Shown piece by piece: positions 29,672-40,235 of a DNA stretch of 64,000 nucleotides. A program made the position numbers and the translations under genes. This stretch comes from Vibrio splendidus (GTDB taxonomy: Bacteria > Pseudomonadota > Gammaproteobacteria > Enterobacterales > Vibrionaceae). How positions within the stretch are numbered: the first letter of the stretch is position 1; every line of letters begins with the position of its first letter. The notes beneath the pieces were generated by a model that was not told where the DNA came from, searched no databases, and saw only the letters and a list, made by a program, of their open reading frames with translations. The stretch covers positions 682,001 through 746,000 of the forward strand of contig NZ_AP025508.1 in the NCBI RefSeq assembly GCF_024347615.1. The letters are read 5' to 3'.

Positions 29672-29684
29672 CGATTAGCCCTTT

Positions 29685-29722
29685 TGTACCTAGGGTGACT
29701 TCCGGCTCTAGGTACATTTTTT
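29685..29722 (+). terminator. Terminator between ureD and ureA
   Basis: Perfect 9-bp stem (TGTACCTAG at 29685-29693 and CTAGGTACA at 29708-29716) followed by six T. It would end most urt-ureD transcripts before ureA. Confidence 0.85.
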
Positions 29723-29802
29723 CAAGTTTGCTGTGATTGAATCCCACTTACTGCTCATGCGTTTTGAGCAATAAGAAAACAACACTAACAGCGGGCGGCT
29801 AA

Positions 29803-30105
29803 ATGGAATTAACACCAAGAGAAAAAGATAAGCTACTTATCTTCTGCGCAGGAATGCTTGCACAGCAGCGCAAACAAAAAGGCTTAAAACTCAACTATCC
29901 AGAATCTATTGCACTGATCAGCAGTGCCATTCTAGAAGGTGCCCGTGAGGGGAGAACCGTTTCGGAATTGATGGATTTGGGACGCACACTTCTTACCGTC
30001 GATGACGTTATGGAGGGGATCCCTTCCATGATCCCTGATGTACAAGTCGAAGCTACTTTTCCTGATGGCACCAAGCTGGTGACCGTTCATGAACCTATCG
30101 TGTAG
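29803..30105 (+). CDS. ureA: UreA, urease gamma subunit
   Basis: Protein of 100 residues, the usual size of the smallest urease subunit (start [24 protein letters not shown], shown here as [12 protein letters not shown]). It is part of the (alpha-beta-gamma)3 enzyme that hydrolyses urea to ammonia and carbamate. It starts 131 bases after ureD beyond a terminator and leads directly into ureB. Confidence 0.96.
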   Translation: MELTPREKDKLLIFCAGMLAQQRKQKGLKLNYPESIALISSAILEGAREGRTVSELMDLGRTLLTVDDVMEGIPSMIPDVQVEATFPDGTKLVTVHEPIV

Positions 30106-30116
30106 GGAGAAGTAAT

Positions 30117-30452
30117 ATGGCTGGTTCCACAAAACAATACTCAGGATTCGTTCCCGGAAAAGTAGAAACCGCACCGGGTGATATCACTCTCAATGAAGGC
30201 CGCGCCACGACGTCCGTTAAGGTACAAAACATTGGCGATCGTCCTGTTCAAATTGGCTCTCATTACCACTTCTATGAAGCAAACCCTTCGCTGATCTTTG
30301 ACCGAGAGGCCACTAAAGGTTTTCGACTCAATATCCCTGCGGGCACTGCAACCCGCTTTGAGCCGGGTCAGTTGCGCAGCGTCGAGTTAGTACGTTACGC
30401 CGGTAAGTTAGAGATCTATGGCTTCCAAGGAAAGGTGATGGGCAAGCTCTAA
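30117..30452 (+). CDS. ureB: UreB, urease beta subunit
   Basis: Protein of 111 residues with the family core [21 protein letters not shown] and [15 protein letters not shown]. It is a structural subunit of urease. A GGGAGAAG site precedes the ATG, 11 bases after ureA. Confidence 0.96.
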   Translation: MAGSTKQYSGFVPGKVETAPGDITLNEGRATTSVKVQNIGDRPVQIGSHYHFYEANPSLIFDREATKGFRLNIPAGTATRFEPGQLRSVELVRYAGKLEIYGFQGKVMGKL

Positions 30453-30491
30453 GCGCTCCCACGGAATAATGAAAATAACAAAGGATTGAAC

Positions 30492-32195
30492 ATGGCGACG
30501 ATATCCAGACAGGCTTACGCCGAAATGTTTGGGCCAACAGTCGGTGACCGAGTGCGTCTTGCTGACACTGATTTATGGCTAGAAGTTGAAAAAGATTACA
30601 CCGTATACGGCGACGAAGTGAAATTCGGCGGCGGCAAAGTTATCCGTGATGGACAAGGGCAAAGCCAACGTCCAAGTGCCGAAACGCCAGATTTGGTGAT
30701 CACCAACGCGATTGTGTTGGATTACTGGGGCATTGTAAAAGCAGATGTCGCCATCAAAGATGGCCGCGTTCAGGCATTGGGCAAAGCGGGCAACCCAGAC
30801 GTTCAACCGGGCGTTGATATTGTGATTGGCCCGGGCACGGAGATTTTAGCGGGCGAAGGCTCAATTCTGACTGCTGGTGGCATTGATTCACACATTCACT
30901 TTATCTGCCCACAACAGATTGAAGAAGCACTGGCGTCAGGTGTGACAACCATGATTGGCGGAGGCACTGGGCCAAACACCGGTACTAACGCGACCACATG
31001 TACGCCGGGACCTTGGAACATGCACCGTATGCTGGAGTCACTCGATCAATTCCCGATGAACTTTGGTTTGTTAGGCAAAGGCAATGCAAGTCAGCCTGAA
31101 GCATTACGTGAACAAGTAACGGCAGGCGCAGTGGGTTTGAAGTTGCACGAAGACTGGGGAACCACACCCGCTTCCATCGATACTTGTTTAAGTGTTGCGG
31201 ACGAGATGGACGTACAAGTTGCTATTCATACCGATACTCTCAACGAATCTGGTTTTGTTGAATCGACACTTGGCGCAATTGGCGACCGCGTGATTCATAC
31301 CTACCACACTGAAGGTGCAGGCGGTGGTCATGCTCCCGATATTATCCGTGCGGCAGGTGAACCAAACGTTCTGCCTTCTTCGACCAACCCAACACGACCT
31401 TACACGGTCAATACGGTCGATGAGCATTTAGACATGTTGATGGTGTGTCACCATCTTTCACCATCGATTGCGGAAGATGTCGCGTTCGCCGAATCGCGTA
31501 TCCGCCGTGAAACCATTGCCGCAGAAGACATTCTTCATGACTTAGGCGCGTTCTCGATGATCGCCTCGGATTCTCAAGCAATGGGGCGAGTGGGTGAAGT
31601 AGTGACTCGCACGTGGCAAACCGCACACAAGATGAAAGTGCAGCGTGGCAGCCTAAAAGAAGATTCAGACTACAGCGATAACTTCCGATTAAGACGCTAT
31701 GTCGCTAAGTACACCATCAACCCTGCGATCACTCATGGTATGTCTCATGAAATCGGTTCTGTTGAAGCGGGGAAATTAGCTGACCTAGTTCTATGGAAGC
31801 CAGCCTTCTTTGGCGTGAAACCAAGCGTGATTTTGAAAGGCGGCATGATCGCCATGGCACCAATGGGTGACCCGAACGCTTCTATCCCAACCCCTCAGCC
31901 AGTTCACTATCGCTCTATGTTTGGTAGCTACGGCAAGGCGTGTCAGAACACATCGATGTTGTTTGTTTCCAAGGAAGCCAAAGCACAGAACATCGATAAG
32001 CAATTGGGTTTGCAGAGCTTGATTGGTGTTGTGAGCAACTGCCGAAATATCAGCAAAGCCGACATGAAGCTTAACGATTGGATGCCGAAGATTGAGGTCG
32101 ACTCTCAGACGTACCAAGTGCGCGCCGATGGTGAATTACTGACGTGTGAGCCTGCTGAAGAGCTGCCAATGGCTCAGCGGTACTTTCTATTTTAA
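30492..32195 (+). CDS. ureC: UreC, urease alpha (catalytic) subunit
   Basis: Protein of 567 residues, the normal length, using the ATG at 30492 rather than an upstream TTG. The nickel-bridging lysine is K217 (GLKLHEDWG). Nickel and substrate histidines lie in [18 protein letters not shown] and the [15 protein letters not shown] loop, and the flap contains MVCHHLSP. It should be fully active. Repeats forming hairpins lie immediately after its stop codon. Confidence 0.98.
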   Translation: MATISRQAYAEMFGPTVGDRVRLADTDLWLEVEKDYTVYGDEVKFGGGKVIRDGQGQSQRPSAETPDLVITNAIVLDYWGIVKADVAIKDGRVQALGKAGNPDVQPGVDIVIGPGTEILAGEGSILTAGGIDSHIHFICPQQIEEALASGVTTMIGGGTGPNTGTNATTCTPGPWNMHRMLESLDQFPMNFGLLGKGNASQPEALREQVTAGAVGLKLHEDWGTTPASIDTCLSVADEMDVQVAIHTDTLNESGFVESTLGAIGDRVIHTYHTEGAGGGHAPDIIRAAGEPNVLPSSTNPTRPYTVNTVDEHLDMLMVCHHLSPSIAEDVAFAESRIRRETIAAEDILHDLGAFSMIASDSQAMGRVGEVVTRTWQTAHKMKVQRGSLKEDSDYSDNFRLRRYVAKYTINPAITHGMSHEIGSVEAGKLADLVLWKPAFFGVKPSVILKGGMIAMAPMGDPNASIPTPQPVHYRSMFGSYGKACQNTSMLFVSKEAKAQNIDKQLGLQSLIGVVSNCRNISKADMKLNDWMPKIEVDSQTYQVRADGELLTCEPAEELPMAQRYFLF

Positions 32196-32277
32196 GAGCT
32201 CGGCTGAAGGCTCTTATTTTAGACCTTTAGCTGAAACTCGTATTTTAGCTCTTGGCTGAGGGCTCTTATTTTGAACG
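32194..32277 (+). repeat. Three tandem imperfect repeats between ureC and ureE
   Basis: Three units of 26-29 bases share a GCTGA core and a TATTTT tail (units at 32194, 32223 and 32249). Unit 1 forms AAGAGC / GCTCTT followed by ATTTTAG, like a weak terminator. The array overlaps the ureC stop. Confidence 0.65.
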
Positions 32278-32310
32278 TTATAAATCTCACAAGGAGATTG
32301 AGGTAATAGC

Positions 32311-32763
32311 ATGATTGAACTGACTCAACTGAATACTCAAATACAAAATGCACCGGACGGCTATTTAAGCCTGCCGATCGATAGCCGCATTAAAAGCCGT
32401 CTTAAGGTGATGCTAGATGACGGGCGCAATGCAGGGTTGTTTCTACCACGAGGTCATATCTTGCGTGGTGGCGAACAACTCTCAAGTGAATGTGGTTTAG
32501 TCGTAGAAGTGAAAGCGGCACCGGAAACCGTTTCGACGGTTTATTGTGAAGACCCACACTTGCTAACGCGAGTGGCGTATCACCTTGGCAACCGTCATGT
32601 TCCGCTGCAAGTGGAAGCGGGTTGGGTTCGTTACCAACACGACCATGTTTTGGATGAAATGGTTGAAGGTTTAGGCGCGACAGTGACCACCGAGAAACAA
32701 CCGTTTGAACCTGAAGGTGGCGCTTATGGCGGTCGCTCTGGTGGACATCATCACCATCATTAA
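32311..32763 (+). CDS. ureE: UreE, urease nickel metallochaperone
   Basis: Protein of 150 residues with an N-terminal peptide-binding domain, a metal-binding domain (YHLGNRHVPLQ around 90-100, HDHVLDEM) and a histidine tail HHHHH at the C-terminus. It delivers nickel to the UreDFG-urease complex. An AAGGAGAT site precedes the ATG. Confidence 0.95.
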   Translation: MIELTQLNTQIQNAPDGYLSLPIDSRIKSRLKVMLDDGRNAGLFLPRGHILRGGEQLSSECGLVVEVKAAPETVSTVYCEDPHLLTRVAYHLGNRHVPLQVEAGWVRYQHDHVLDEMVEGLGATVTTEKQPFEPEGGAYGGRSGGHHHHH

Positions 32764-32836
32764 TCGAGTCATTTGAGACTCACCCATTTATAGATACAAC
32801 CACGATATTAATAACTATAAACGCAAGGAACTCGCG

Positions 32837-33433
32837 ATGAACTTTAAAACAGCTGCAGGCTTATGCACTTTCACAATAGCTTCTCTAACAACATCGACAT
32901 TGGCATTGGCTCACCCGGGGCACGGTTCGCATTCGGTTCATGAGTCTCACTCATTTATGTCTGGCTTAACTCACCCGGTTACAGGTATGGATCACCTGAT
33001 CATGTTGATCGCTTTTGGTCTGTTAATTGGCGCACTTTCATTTTCCACCAAGACAAAAGCCGCTTTGATTGGCGGCGGGTTAGTGTCTTTGGTGGTAGGA
33101 CTCATCGCAGGTCAAGCCTTAGGTTTCTCTGTGATTGTTGAACCAGCGATCATCGCTTCTCTATTCGTCGTCAGCTTATGTTTATGGCACGTGTTCTCAC
33201 CATCAACCAAGCGTGTGAACAGTGTATTAGCGGCTTCGATTGGCATGTTGTTTTTCCATGGTTATGCGCATGGCGTTGAAGCTGCAGGTAACCTAACTCA
33301 GTTTGCAGCGGGTATGAGCATCACAGCTTTGGCTCTGATGGTTATAGGTGCTTTTGTTGGCCGCGCGGTTTACTCAAAATGGATGTCGGTTGGCGTGGCT
33401 TCAGCAAGCGCACTATTACTGCTAGGCGCATAA
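32837..33433 (+). CDS. HupE/UreJ family nickel membrane protein
   Basis: Protein of 198 residues with a signal peptide (about 1-26) and the His-rich start of the mature protein, HPGHGSHSVHESH. The family motif HPVTGMDHLIMLIAFGL follows, with about six membrane helices. HupE/UreJ proteins are secondary nickel or cobalt permeases. Placed between ureE and ureF, it probably supplies nickel for urease. Confidence 0.88.
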   Translation: MNFKTAAGLCTFTIASLTTSTLALAHPGHGSHSVHESHSFMSGLTHPVTGMDHLIMLIAFGLLIGALSFSTKTKAALIGGGLVSLVVGLIAGQALGFSVIVEPAIIASLFVVSLCLWHVFSPSTKRVNSVLAASIGMLFFHGYAHGVEAAGNLTQFAAGMSITALALMVIGAFVGRAVYSKWMSVGVASASALLLLGA

Positions 33434-33475
33434 GCTCTCGAACTTTTTCGATTCTAGAAAATTGAGGGCACGATT

Positions 33476-34156
33476 ATGACCACAACAGAAAATGTCGCCA
33501 TCTATCGTCTGTTTCAATTGATCAGTCCGTCATTGCCAATTGGTGGGTTTACATACTCGCAAGGCCTTGAGTTAGCGGTTGAAGCGGGTTGGGTGACCGA
33601 TCGTAACAGTATGGAACAGTGGCTCAATACCATCGTCAGCTCCAGTGTCGCGACTTTGGAATTGCCCATCTTAGAGCGTCTTTACCACGCTCTAGAAAAG
33701 GGTGAACTCGATGAGATTGAGCACTGGTGTAACTACCTGTACTCAAGCCGTGAAACCAGTGAATTGCGAGCGGAAGAGAAACAGCGTGGGCAAGCATTGA
33801 ATACTTTGTTGAAGCGCTTAGATATCGATATTTCGCTGGTGGACTCTGTTGATAGTCATCCCAACCAATTGTTGGGCATGTGTATGGCGGCCCAGCATTG
33901 GGGTATTGATTTAGAAAGTCTCAAGCAGGGTTACTTATGGAGTTGGCTTGAAAATATCGTTACTGCAGGCGTGAAACTGGTGCCTTTAGGTCAAACCGAT
34001 GGGCAGTTGGCATTGATTAATATCACCAACACCTTTCCTGAGGTAATCGAAAAGGCCCGCACGATAGAAGATTGGATGGTAGGCAGCTTTTCGCCATCAA
34101 TGGCATTAGCAAGTTCACTGCACGAAACACAATACACACGACTATTTCGTTCGTAG
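33476..34156 (+). CDS. ureF: UreF, urease accessory protein
   Basis: Helical protein of 226 residues with the family segments LISPSLPIGGFTYSQGLE and SELRAEEKQRGQAL. It acts with UreD and UreG to couple GTP hydrolysis to nickel insertion. It precedes ureG by 46 bases with an AAGGAAG site for the latter. Confidence 0.94.
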   Translation: MTTTENVAIYRLFQLISPSLPIGGFTYSQGLELAVEAGWVTDRNSMEQWLNTIVSSSVATLELPILERLYHALEKGELDEIEHWCNYLYSSRETSELRAEEKQRGQALNTLLKRLDIDISLVDSVDSHPNQLLGMCMAAQHWGIDLESLKQGYLWSWLENIVTAGVKLVPLGQTDGQLALINITNTFPEVIEKARTIEDWMVGSFSPSMALASSLHETQYTRLFRS

Positions 34157-34202
34157 CGGTCAGCGCGAACGATGTAGTAAAAAGAATATAAGGAAGTAGA
34201 CA

Positions 34203-34841
34203 ATGGAAAGTTATAAGCAACCACTTCGAATTGGTATTGGCGGCCCGGTAGGGTCTGGTAAAACAGCATTGTTAGAGGTGCTATGTAAGGCGATTAGAGA
34301 CAAGCTCAACATTGCCGTAGTAACCAACGACATCTACACCCAAGAAGATGCAAAGATACTCACGCGAGCAGAAGCGCTGGAACCAGATCGCATCATTGGT
34401 GTTGAAACGGGTGGCTGTCCGCACACTGCAATTCGTGAAGATGCCTCGATGAACTTAGCTGCAGTCGAAGAGCTTGCTAAGCTGCACAAAAACCTCGATG
34501 TGGTATTCGTCGAAAGCGGTGGTGACAACCTCAGTGCCACGTTCAGCCCTGAGTTAGCCGACCTTACTATCTATGTAATCGATGTGGCGGAAGGGGAGAA
34601 GATCCCACGTAAAGGCGGGCCGGGTATTACACGTTCTGATCTGCTGGTTATCAACAAGATCGATTTAGCACCGTATGTTGGTGCGTCACTTGAGGTGATG
34701 GAGCAAGACACTCAACGCATGCGACCAACTAAGCCATACGTGTTCACCAACCTAAAAGAGAGCCAAGGTTTAGATTTCATCATTAACTTTATTGTGACGG
34801 AAGGGATGCTAACCATGAAGGAGCCTTCTACGACTGAGTAG
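34203..34841 (+). CDS. ureG: UreG, urease accessory GTPase
   Basis: SIMIBI-class GTPase of 212 residues with P-loop GGPVGSGKT (12-20), the conserved nickel-binding CPH motif in [15 protein letters not shown], and NKID for guanine specificity. It carries nickel and drives urease activation. Last gene of the urease cluster, followed by a bidirectional terminator. Confidence 0.96.
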   Translation: MESYKQPLRIGIGGPVGSGKTALLEVLCKAIRDKLNIAVVTNDIYTQEDAKILTRAEALEPDRIIGVETGGCPHTAIREDASMNLAAVEELAKLHKNLDVVFVESGGDNLSATFSPELADLTIYVIDVAEGEKIPRKGGPGITRSDLLVINKIDLAPYVGASLEVMEQDTQRMRPTKPYVFTNLKESQGLDFIINFIVTEGMLTMKEPSTTE

Positions 34842-34881
34842 GATTTGAATCAGGTCGTTTGCTTTTGAAGCCAATAGACAC

Positions 34882-34914
34882 AAAAAAGCCCTGTCGATTA
34901 TTCGATAGGGCTTT
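34882..34914. terminator. Bidirectional terminator between ureG and xseA
   Basis: 13-bp stem with one G-U pair (AAAGCCCTGTCGA and TCGATAGGGCTTT). The minus strand carries six T after the stem and so serves xseA; the plus-strand T run is short. Confidence 0.82.
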
Positions 34915-34949
34915 CTGGTTTTAAATGATTTTTAACGTCCTCGTTGAAT

Positions 34950-36296
34950 CTAAAGCTCGCTCTTCGCGACTCTTGTTGTCACTTGCGATTCAATTACACC
35001 GTCTTCAACTTGAGTGGTGATCACTTCACCTACTTCTACGTCATTAATCGATGACACGGTCTTACTCGATGCTGAATGAGTAATGCTGTAGCCACGCTTT
35101 AGGGTAGCAAGTGGACTAACGGTCTCTAACTTCTCGGCAGCCATGGCTAGCTGGTGACGAGTGGTTAGCAGTGTTTTATCCATCGCATCTAATAGCTTTT
35201 GCTCTGAACGTTGTAGATGCAGTTTTTGTTCACCAAGGCGCTTTACTGGTGAGTTCAACTGAAGCTGGTGCTGTTTACGTTCAACACGCTGTGCATGTTG
35301 TTTTAGGTATTGAGTCATACCACGACGTAAACGCATGTCTAAGTCATCAAGCTGCTGACTCTGCTTTTGCAGTTGGTAGCTCGGGTGTTGTTTCTCTAAG
35401 CGGTATTTCAACGTTTGAGTTGATTGTGCTTGTTTGATTAGCACATGACGAATCGCACTCACTAAACGAGCACGTTTAGACGCATAAGCTTGCTCTTTAT
35501 GACTGTTGTCACGGCTAACCAATTCAGCGGCTGCTGATGGCGTTGGAGCACGCATATCTGCCACGAAATCCGCGATAGTGACATCAACTTCATGGCCAAC
35601 GGCGCTGATAATCGGTATTTGGCTTGCTGCAATTGTGCGAGCGACGATCTCGTTATTGAAACACCATAAGTCTTCTAATGAACCGCCACCACGACCAACG
35701 ATCAATACATCACATTCGTCGCGCTCATTCGCACGTCCAATCGCTTGAGCGATCTGAATCGAAGCTCCTTCACCTTGTACCATGGTCGGATACACGATGA
35801 CTGGCAATGACGGGTCGCGTCTTTTCAGTACATCGAGAATATCGAAGAGGGCTGCACCTGTTTTAGAGGTGATAACACCAACGCACTTAGGATGTTCTGG
35901 CAGAATTTGCTTACTGGACTGGGCAAATAGCCCTTCTGCAGCGAGGTTCATCTTAAGCTTTTCAAACTCTTGCTGAAGCTTACCATCACCCTCTGGCTGC
36001 ATGCTTTCGATGATGAGTTGATAGTCACCGCGTGGCTCATAAAGAGACAGACGTGCTTTGACTAAAACTTGATTACCGTTCTGAGGCTTAAAAGTCACAC
36101 GGCGGTTATTGCCACGAAACATAGCGCACTTAACTTGAGCGCGAGAGTCTTTAAGCGTGAGGTACCAGTGACCAGAGACAGGTGCAGAGAAATTTGAGAT
36201 TTCACCAACGAGCCAGACTATTCCCATTTCGTTTTCTAATAGGAGACGAACCTCTGAGTTGAGGCGAGAAACAGTAAAGATGTTTGGATTAGTCAT
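34950..36296 (-). CDS. xseA: XseA, exodeoxyribonuclease VII large subunit
   Basis: Protein of 448 residues with an N-terminal OB fold (about 1-100), a catalytic domain with GVITSKTGAALFDIL and the GRGGGSLEDLWCFN motif, and a long coiled-coil region (about 270-390). With XseB it degrades single-stranded DNA from both ends. It is divergent from guaB, as in many gammaproteobacteria. Confidence 0.96.
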   Translation of the reverse strand: MTNPNIFTVSRLNSEVRLLLENEMGIVWLVGEISNFSAPVSGHWYLTLKDSRAQVKCAMFRGNNRRVTFKPQNGNQVLVKARLSLYEPRGDYQLIIESMQPEGDGKLQQEFEKLKMNLAAEGLFAQSSKQILPEHPKCVGVITSKTGAALFDILDVLKRRDPSLPVIVYPTMVQGEGASIQIAQAIGRANERDECDVLIVGRGGGSLEDLWCFNNEIVARTIAASQIPIISAVGHEVDVTIADFVADMRAPTPSAAAELVSRDNSHKEQAYASKRARLVSAIRHVLIKQAQSTQTLKYRLEKQHPSYQLQKQSQQLDDLDMRLRRGMTQYLKQHAQRVERKQHQLQLNSPVKRLGEQKLHLQRSEQKLLDAMDKTLLTTRHQLAMAAEKLETVSPLATLKRGYSITHSASSKTVSSINDVEVGEVITTQVEDGVIESQVTTRVAKSEL

Positions 36297-36442
36297 AGAA
36301 GCACTATCTTTCCTTGAAGGAAGGTCTTTCTTGGAATCTCACAGGGCGTGAGTATGGAAGATAGCGGCAATATAATACATAGCAAGGGGGTAAATGCAAA
36401 TTAAAAATACAAAAATGTGTAGCCAAGCGATTTCGTTGGCCG

Positions 36443-36448
36443 TATAAT
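36443..36448 (+). promoter_or_regulatory. Likely -10 element of guaB
   Basis: Perfect TATAAT followed by a GC-rich CCGTCCGC segment, the kind of discriminator seen at stringently controlled promoters. No good -35 is visible 17 bases upstream. Confidence 0.45.
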
Positions 36449-36565
36449 CCGTCCGCAATATCTAATCCAAATGCAGTTTGATTTTCCTTAATTGGCTGCC
36501 CTCATTAGGCGAAACGATGAGATTGGATTGTTTCTTTTTACTCCTATTATTGTGAGATATTGCAA

Positions 36566-38029
36566 ATGCTAAGAATTGCCAAAGAAGCGCTGACATTCGA
36601 CGACGTACTGCTAGTGCCAGCACACTCCACCGTTCTCCCTAATACAGCTGATCTTCGCACTCAGCTGACGAAGAATATTTCCCTAAACATCCCAATGATC
36701 TCTGCATCGATGGATACTGTGACAGAAGCTCGCCTAGCGATTGCACTGGCACAAGAAGGCGGAATAGGCTTCATTCATAAGAACATGTCTATTGAACAGC
36801 AAGCTGAAATGGTTCGCCAGGTTAAAATTTACGAAGCAGGTGTGGTTTCTCACCCTGTTACTGTAAACCCTGACGCGACAATCGCTGATGTTGTAGCCCT
36901 TACTCAAAAACACGGCTTTGCCGGTTTCCCTGTTGTTACTGAAACAAACGAACTTGTTGGTATTATTACTGGCCGTGACGTTCGCTTTGTGACTGACCTT
37001 TCTAAGAAAGTTGATGTAGTAATGACGCCTAAAGCTCGCCTTGCTTCTGTTAAAGAAGGTGCAACTCGTGAAGAAGTTCAAGAGAAAATGCACGAAGCGC
37101 GCGTTGAAAAAGTTCTTGTTGTAAATGATGACTTCCAACTAACTGGAATGATCACTGCAAAAGATTTCCATAAAGCAGAACGTAAACCAAACGCTTGTAA
37201 AGATGAGCGCGGCAGCCTACGTGTAGGTGCAGCTGTTGGTGCTGGTGCTGGTAACGAAGAGCGCGTTGCTGCTCTAGTTGAAGCTGGCGTAGACGTTCTA
37301 CTTATCGACTCTTCACATGGTCACTCTGAAGGCGTACTTAACCGTATCCGTGATACGCGTGCTGCATACCCTGATCTACAAATCATCGGTGGTAACGTAG
37401 CAACTGGCGCTGGTGCTCGTGCTCTTATCGAAGCCGGTGTTAGTGCGGTTAAAGTAGGTATCGGCCCGGGTTCAATCTGTACGACTCGTATCGTTACTGG
37501 TGTTGGTGTTCCTCAAGTAACAGCAATCGCAGACGCAGCTGAAGTGGCTAACGAATACGGTATTCCAGTAATCGCAGATGGCGGCATTCGCTTCTCTGGC
37601 GATATCTGTAAAGCTATCGTTGCTGGCGCATCTTGTGTGATGGTTGGTTCAATGTTCGCGGGTACTGAAGAAGCACCGGGTGAAGTTATCCTTTATAACG
37701 GTCGTTCTTACAAGTCTTACCGTGGTATGGGTTCTCTTGGCGCTATGTCTCAAGGTTCTTCTGACCGTTACTTCCAATCTGACAACGCTGCAGACAAGCT
37801 TGTTCCAGAAGGTATTGAAGGTCGTATCGCATACAAAGGTCGTCTAAAAGAGATCGTTCACCAACAGATGGGCGGTCTACGCTCAAGCATGGGCCTAACG
37901 GGTTCTGCAACTGTTGAAGACATGCGTACTAAAGCTGAGTTTGTTCGTATCTCTGGTGCGGGCATGAAAGAATCTCACGTACACGATGTTCAAATCACGA
38001 AAGAAGCACCTAACTACCGTTTAGGTTAA
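36566..38029 (+). CDS. guaB: GuaB, inosine-5'-monophosphate dehydrogenase
   Basis: Protein of 487 residues using the ATG at 36566 ([16 protein letters not shown]). It oxidises IMP to XMP, the committed step to GMP. The catalytic cysteine is C305 (GPGSICTTR), and paired CBS domains occupy about 92-205. It precedes guaA, but the pair is separated by 365 bases containing an inserted repeat element. Confidence 0.98.
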   Translation: MLRIAKEALTFDDVLLVPAHSTVLPNTADLRTQLTKNISLNIPMISASMDTVTEARLAIALAQEGGIGFIHKNMSIEQQAEMVRQVKIYEAGVVSHPVTVNPDATIADVVALTQKHGFAGFPVVTETNELVGIITGRDVRFVTDLSKKVDVVMTPKARLASVKEGATREEVQEKMHEARVEKVLVVNDDFQLTGMITAKDFHKAERKPNACKDERGSLRVGAAVGAGAGNEERVAALVEAGVDVLLIDSSHGHSEGVLNRIRDTRAAYPDLQIIGGNVATGAGARALIEAGVSAVKVGIGPGSICTTRIVTGVGVPQVTAIADAAEVANEYGIPVIADGGIRFSGDICKAIVAGASCVMVGSMFAGTEEAPGEVILYNGRSYKSYRGMGSLGAMSQGSSDRYFQSDNAADKLVPEGIEGRIAYKGRLKEIVHQQMGGLRSSMGLTGSATVEDMRTKAEFVRISGAGMKESHVHDVQITKEAPNYRLG

Positions 38030-38050
38030 TAATACGTCCAAACGTTTGAA

Positions 38051-38077
38051 TAATGTGCTGATTTAGTCGGCACATTA
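38051..38077 (+). promoter_or_regulatory. Hairpin after guaB
   Basis: 11-bp stem (TAATGTGCTGA and TCGGCACATTA, one G-U pair) with a five-base loop, 21 bases after the guaB stop. No T run, and it directly abuts the inverted-repeat element. Confidence 0.5.
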
Positions 38078-38079
38078 AT

Positions 38080-38241
38080 ATACCAATCGTAGTAAATAAC
38101 TGGTCATCCTAGCTTGTTAAAAACCTCGATAACTTCGTTAGAATTTTTGATTGTAGAATAACTACTTATCAGAAAATCCTGCCTTGTTTTCAAGCTTTTT
38201 TCCTGCGCTATTCCTGAACACTTACTTACTGTGATTGGTAT
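38080..38241. mobile_element. Miniature inverted-repeat element between guaB and guaA
   Basis: A 162-base non-coding segment bounded by perfect 9-bp ends ATACCAATC and GATTGGTAT. The similarity continues inward imperfectly for about 20 more bases (AGTAA and TAA blocks on both sides). No ORF. It looks like a MITE or REP-like element. No clear target duplication beyond TA could be assigned. Confidence 0.65.
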
Positions 38242-38341
38242 TATATCTAAAGCCTGTTTTGTTGAACGTATGATTTTTGCAAAACATCGCCTTACAGATA
38301 ACCTACGAAAACGTTTGCTTTATTTCTTGAAGAGTTAATCA

Positions 38342-38367
38342 GAGGTGAGTAAACTCGCCTCCGTTTT
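38342..38367 (+). promoter_or_regulatory. Hairpin just upstream of guaA
   Basis: Eight-bp stem with one G-U pair (GAGGTGAG and CTCGCCTC), a TAAA loop and then CGTTTTATC, 28 bases before the guaA start. It may be a weak terminator or attenuator. Confidence 0.45.
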
Positions 38368-38394
38368 ATCACATAGCCAATAAGACTGCTTACA

Positions 38395-39948
38395 ATGACT
38401 AAAAATATTCATGACCAACGTATTCTAATTCTGGACTTCGGTTCTCAATACACACAGCTAGTAGCTCGTCGTATTCGTGAGATCGGTGTTTACTGTGAAC
38501 TTTGGAGCTGGGACGTAGAAGAAGCGGATATTCGTGAATTCAATCCAGACGGTATCATCCTATCTGGTGGCCCTGAAAGTGTAACGGAAGAGAATTCTCC
38601 ACGTGCACCTCAGTACGTATTTGATTCAGGTGTTCCTGTCTTCGGTATCTGCTACGGCATGCAAACTATGGCTGAGCAACTTGGCGGTAAAGTAGCAACG
38701 TCTACTGAGCGCGAGTTCGGCTATGCAGCGGTACAAGTAACGGGTGAATCTGCACTTTTCGCTGACCTTGAGACAACTCAAGACGTTTGGATGAGCCACG
38801 GTGACAAAGTGGTTGAAATCCCTGCTGATTTTACAAAAATCGCAGAGACAGACACTTGCCCATACGCAGCAATGGCAAACGAAGATAAGAAATACTACGG
38901 TGTTCAATTCCACCCAGAAGTAACACACACTAAAAACGGCCTAAAAATGCTTGAGAACTTCGTTCTTAACGCGTGTGGTTGTGAAGGTCTGTGGACTTCA
39001 GCGTCTATCATTGAAGATGCAGTTGCACGCATTAAAGAACAAGTAGGTGACGACGAAGTTATCCTTGGTCTTTCTGGTGGTGTTGATTCATCTGTAGTTG
39101 CGATGCTTGCTCACCGCGCTATCGGCGACAAACTAACATGTGTATTTGTTGATAACGGCCTTCTTCGTTTAAACGAAGGCGAGCAGGTTATGGACATGTT
39201 TGGTGACAAATTCGGCCTTAACATCATTAAAGTTGATGCTGAAGAACGTTTCCTTAACGCTCTGGAAGGCGAAGCTGAACCAGAAGCGAAACGTAAGATC
39301 ATCGGTCACGTATTCGTAGATATCTTCGACGAAGAGTCTAAGAAACTGAAGAATGCTAAATGGCTTGCTCAGGGTACTATCTACCCAGACGTCATCGAGT
39401 CTGCAGCATCTAAGACTGGCAAAGCACACGTAATCAAATCTCACCACAACGTTGGTGGCCTTCCTGATGATATGGAAATGGGCCTTGTTGAGCCTCTACG
39501 TGAGCTGTTTAAAGATGAAGTACGTAAGATCGGCCTAGAGCTTGGTCTTCCATACAACATGCTTTACCGCCACCCATTCCCGGGTCCAGGTCTAGGTGTT
39601 CGTGTACTTGGCGAAGTGAAGAAAGAGTACTGTGATTTACTGCGTCGTGCTGATGCTATCTTCATTGAAGAGCTTCACGCTGCTGACCTTTACCACAAAG
39701 TATCTCAAGCATTCACGGTATTCCTACCAGTACGTTCAGTTGGCGTAATGGGCGATGGCCGTAAGTACGATTGGGTTGTATCTCTACGTGCTGTAGAAAC
39801 TATCGACTTCATGACTGCTCACTGGGCACACCTACCATACGACTTCCTAGGTAAGGTTTCTAACCGCATTATCAACGAAGTTAACGGCATCTCACGTGTT
39901 GTTTACGATATTTCTGGTAAGCCACCAGCAACTATCGAGTGGGAATAA
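38395..39948 (+). CDS. guaA: GuaA, GMP synthase (glutamine-hydrolysing)
   Basis: Protein of 517 residues. The N-terminal glutaminase has its nucleophile at C86 (FGICYGMQ) and the H/E pair in GVQFHPEV. The ATP-pyrophosphatase domain has LSGGVDSSV, and the C-terminal dimerisation domain ends with PPATIEWE. It converts XMP to GMP. A terminator follows. Confidence 0.98.
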   Translation: MTKNIHDQRILILDFGSQYTQLVARRIREIGVYCELWSWDVEEADIREFNPDGIILSGGPESVTEENSPRAPQYVFDSGVPVFGICYGMQTMAEQLGGKVATSTEREFGYAAVQVTGESALFADLETTQDVWMSHGDKVVEIPADFTKIAETDTCPYAAMANEDKKYYGVQFHPEVTHTKNGLKMLENFVLNACGCEGLWTSASIIEDAVARIKEQVGDDEVILGLSGGVDSSVVAMLAHRAIGDKLTCVFVDNGLLRLNEGEQVMDMFGDKFGLNIIKVDAEERFLNALEGEAEPEAKRKIIGHVFVDIFDEESKKLKNAKWLAQGTIYPDVIESAASKTGKAHVIKSHHNVGGLPDDMEMGLVEPLRELFKDEVRKIGLELGLPYNMLYRHPFPGPGLGVRVLGEVKKEYCDLLRRADAIFIEELHAADLYHKVSQAFTVFLPVRSVGVMGDGRKYDWVVSLRAVETIDFMTAHWAHLPYDFLGKVSNRIINEVNGISRVVYDISGKPPATIEWE

Positions 39949-39984
39949 TCTCTTAGAGATTTAACCAGTTTTGATTAAGCTCTT

Positions 39985-40013
39985 AAGCCTCGAACTCGTT
40001 CGGGGCTTTTTTC
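39985..40013 (+). terminator. Rho-independent terminator of guaA
   Basis: Stem AAGCCTCGAA / TTCGGGGCTT (one G-U) with a CTCG loop and a T run of six, partly inside the stem. Confidence 0.9.
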
Positions 40014-40235
40014 TTTCTGATTCAGGGTATTAAAGAGCTATATATAACCGCTAGAAACCGAATGAGTTGGAAACTAGATATCAGCTCAAGAAAGTATGAG
40101 ACGCGTTGTTACGTTTAACTATACATAAAACTATCACTCGCATTTTTTATAAATTCATACCGCAACAACTAGGTCATTTCCCACGCGCCGCATACTCTTT
40201 GATGGACTTATTAAGGACAGATAAGAGAATCCATC

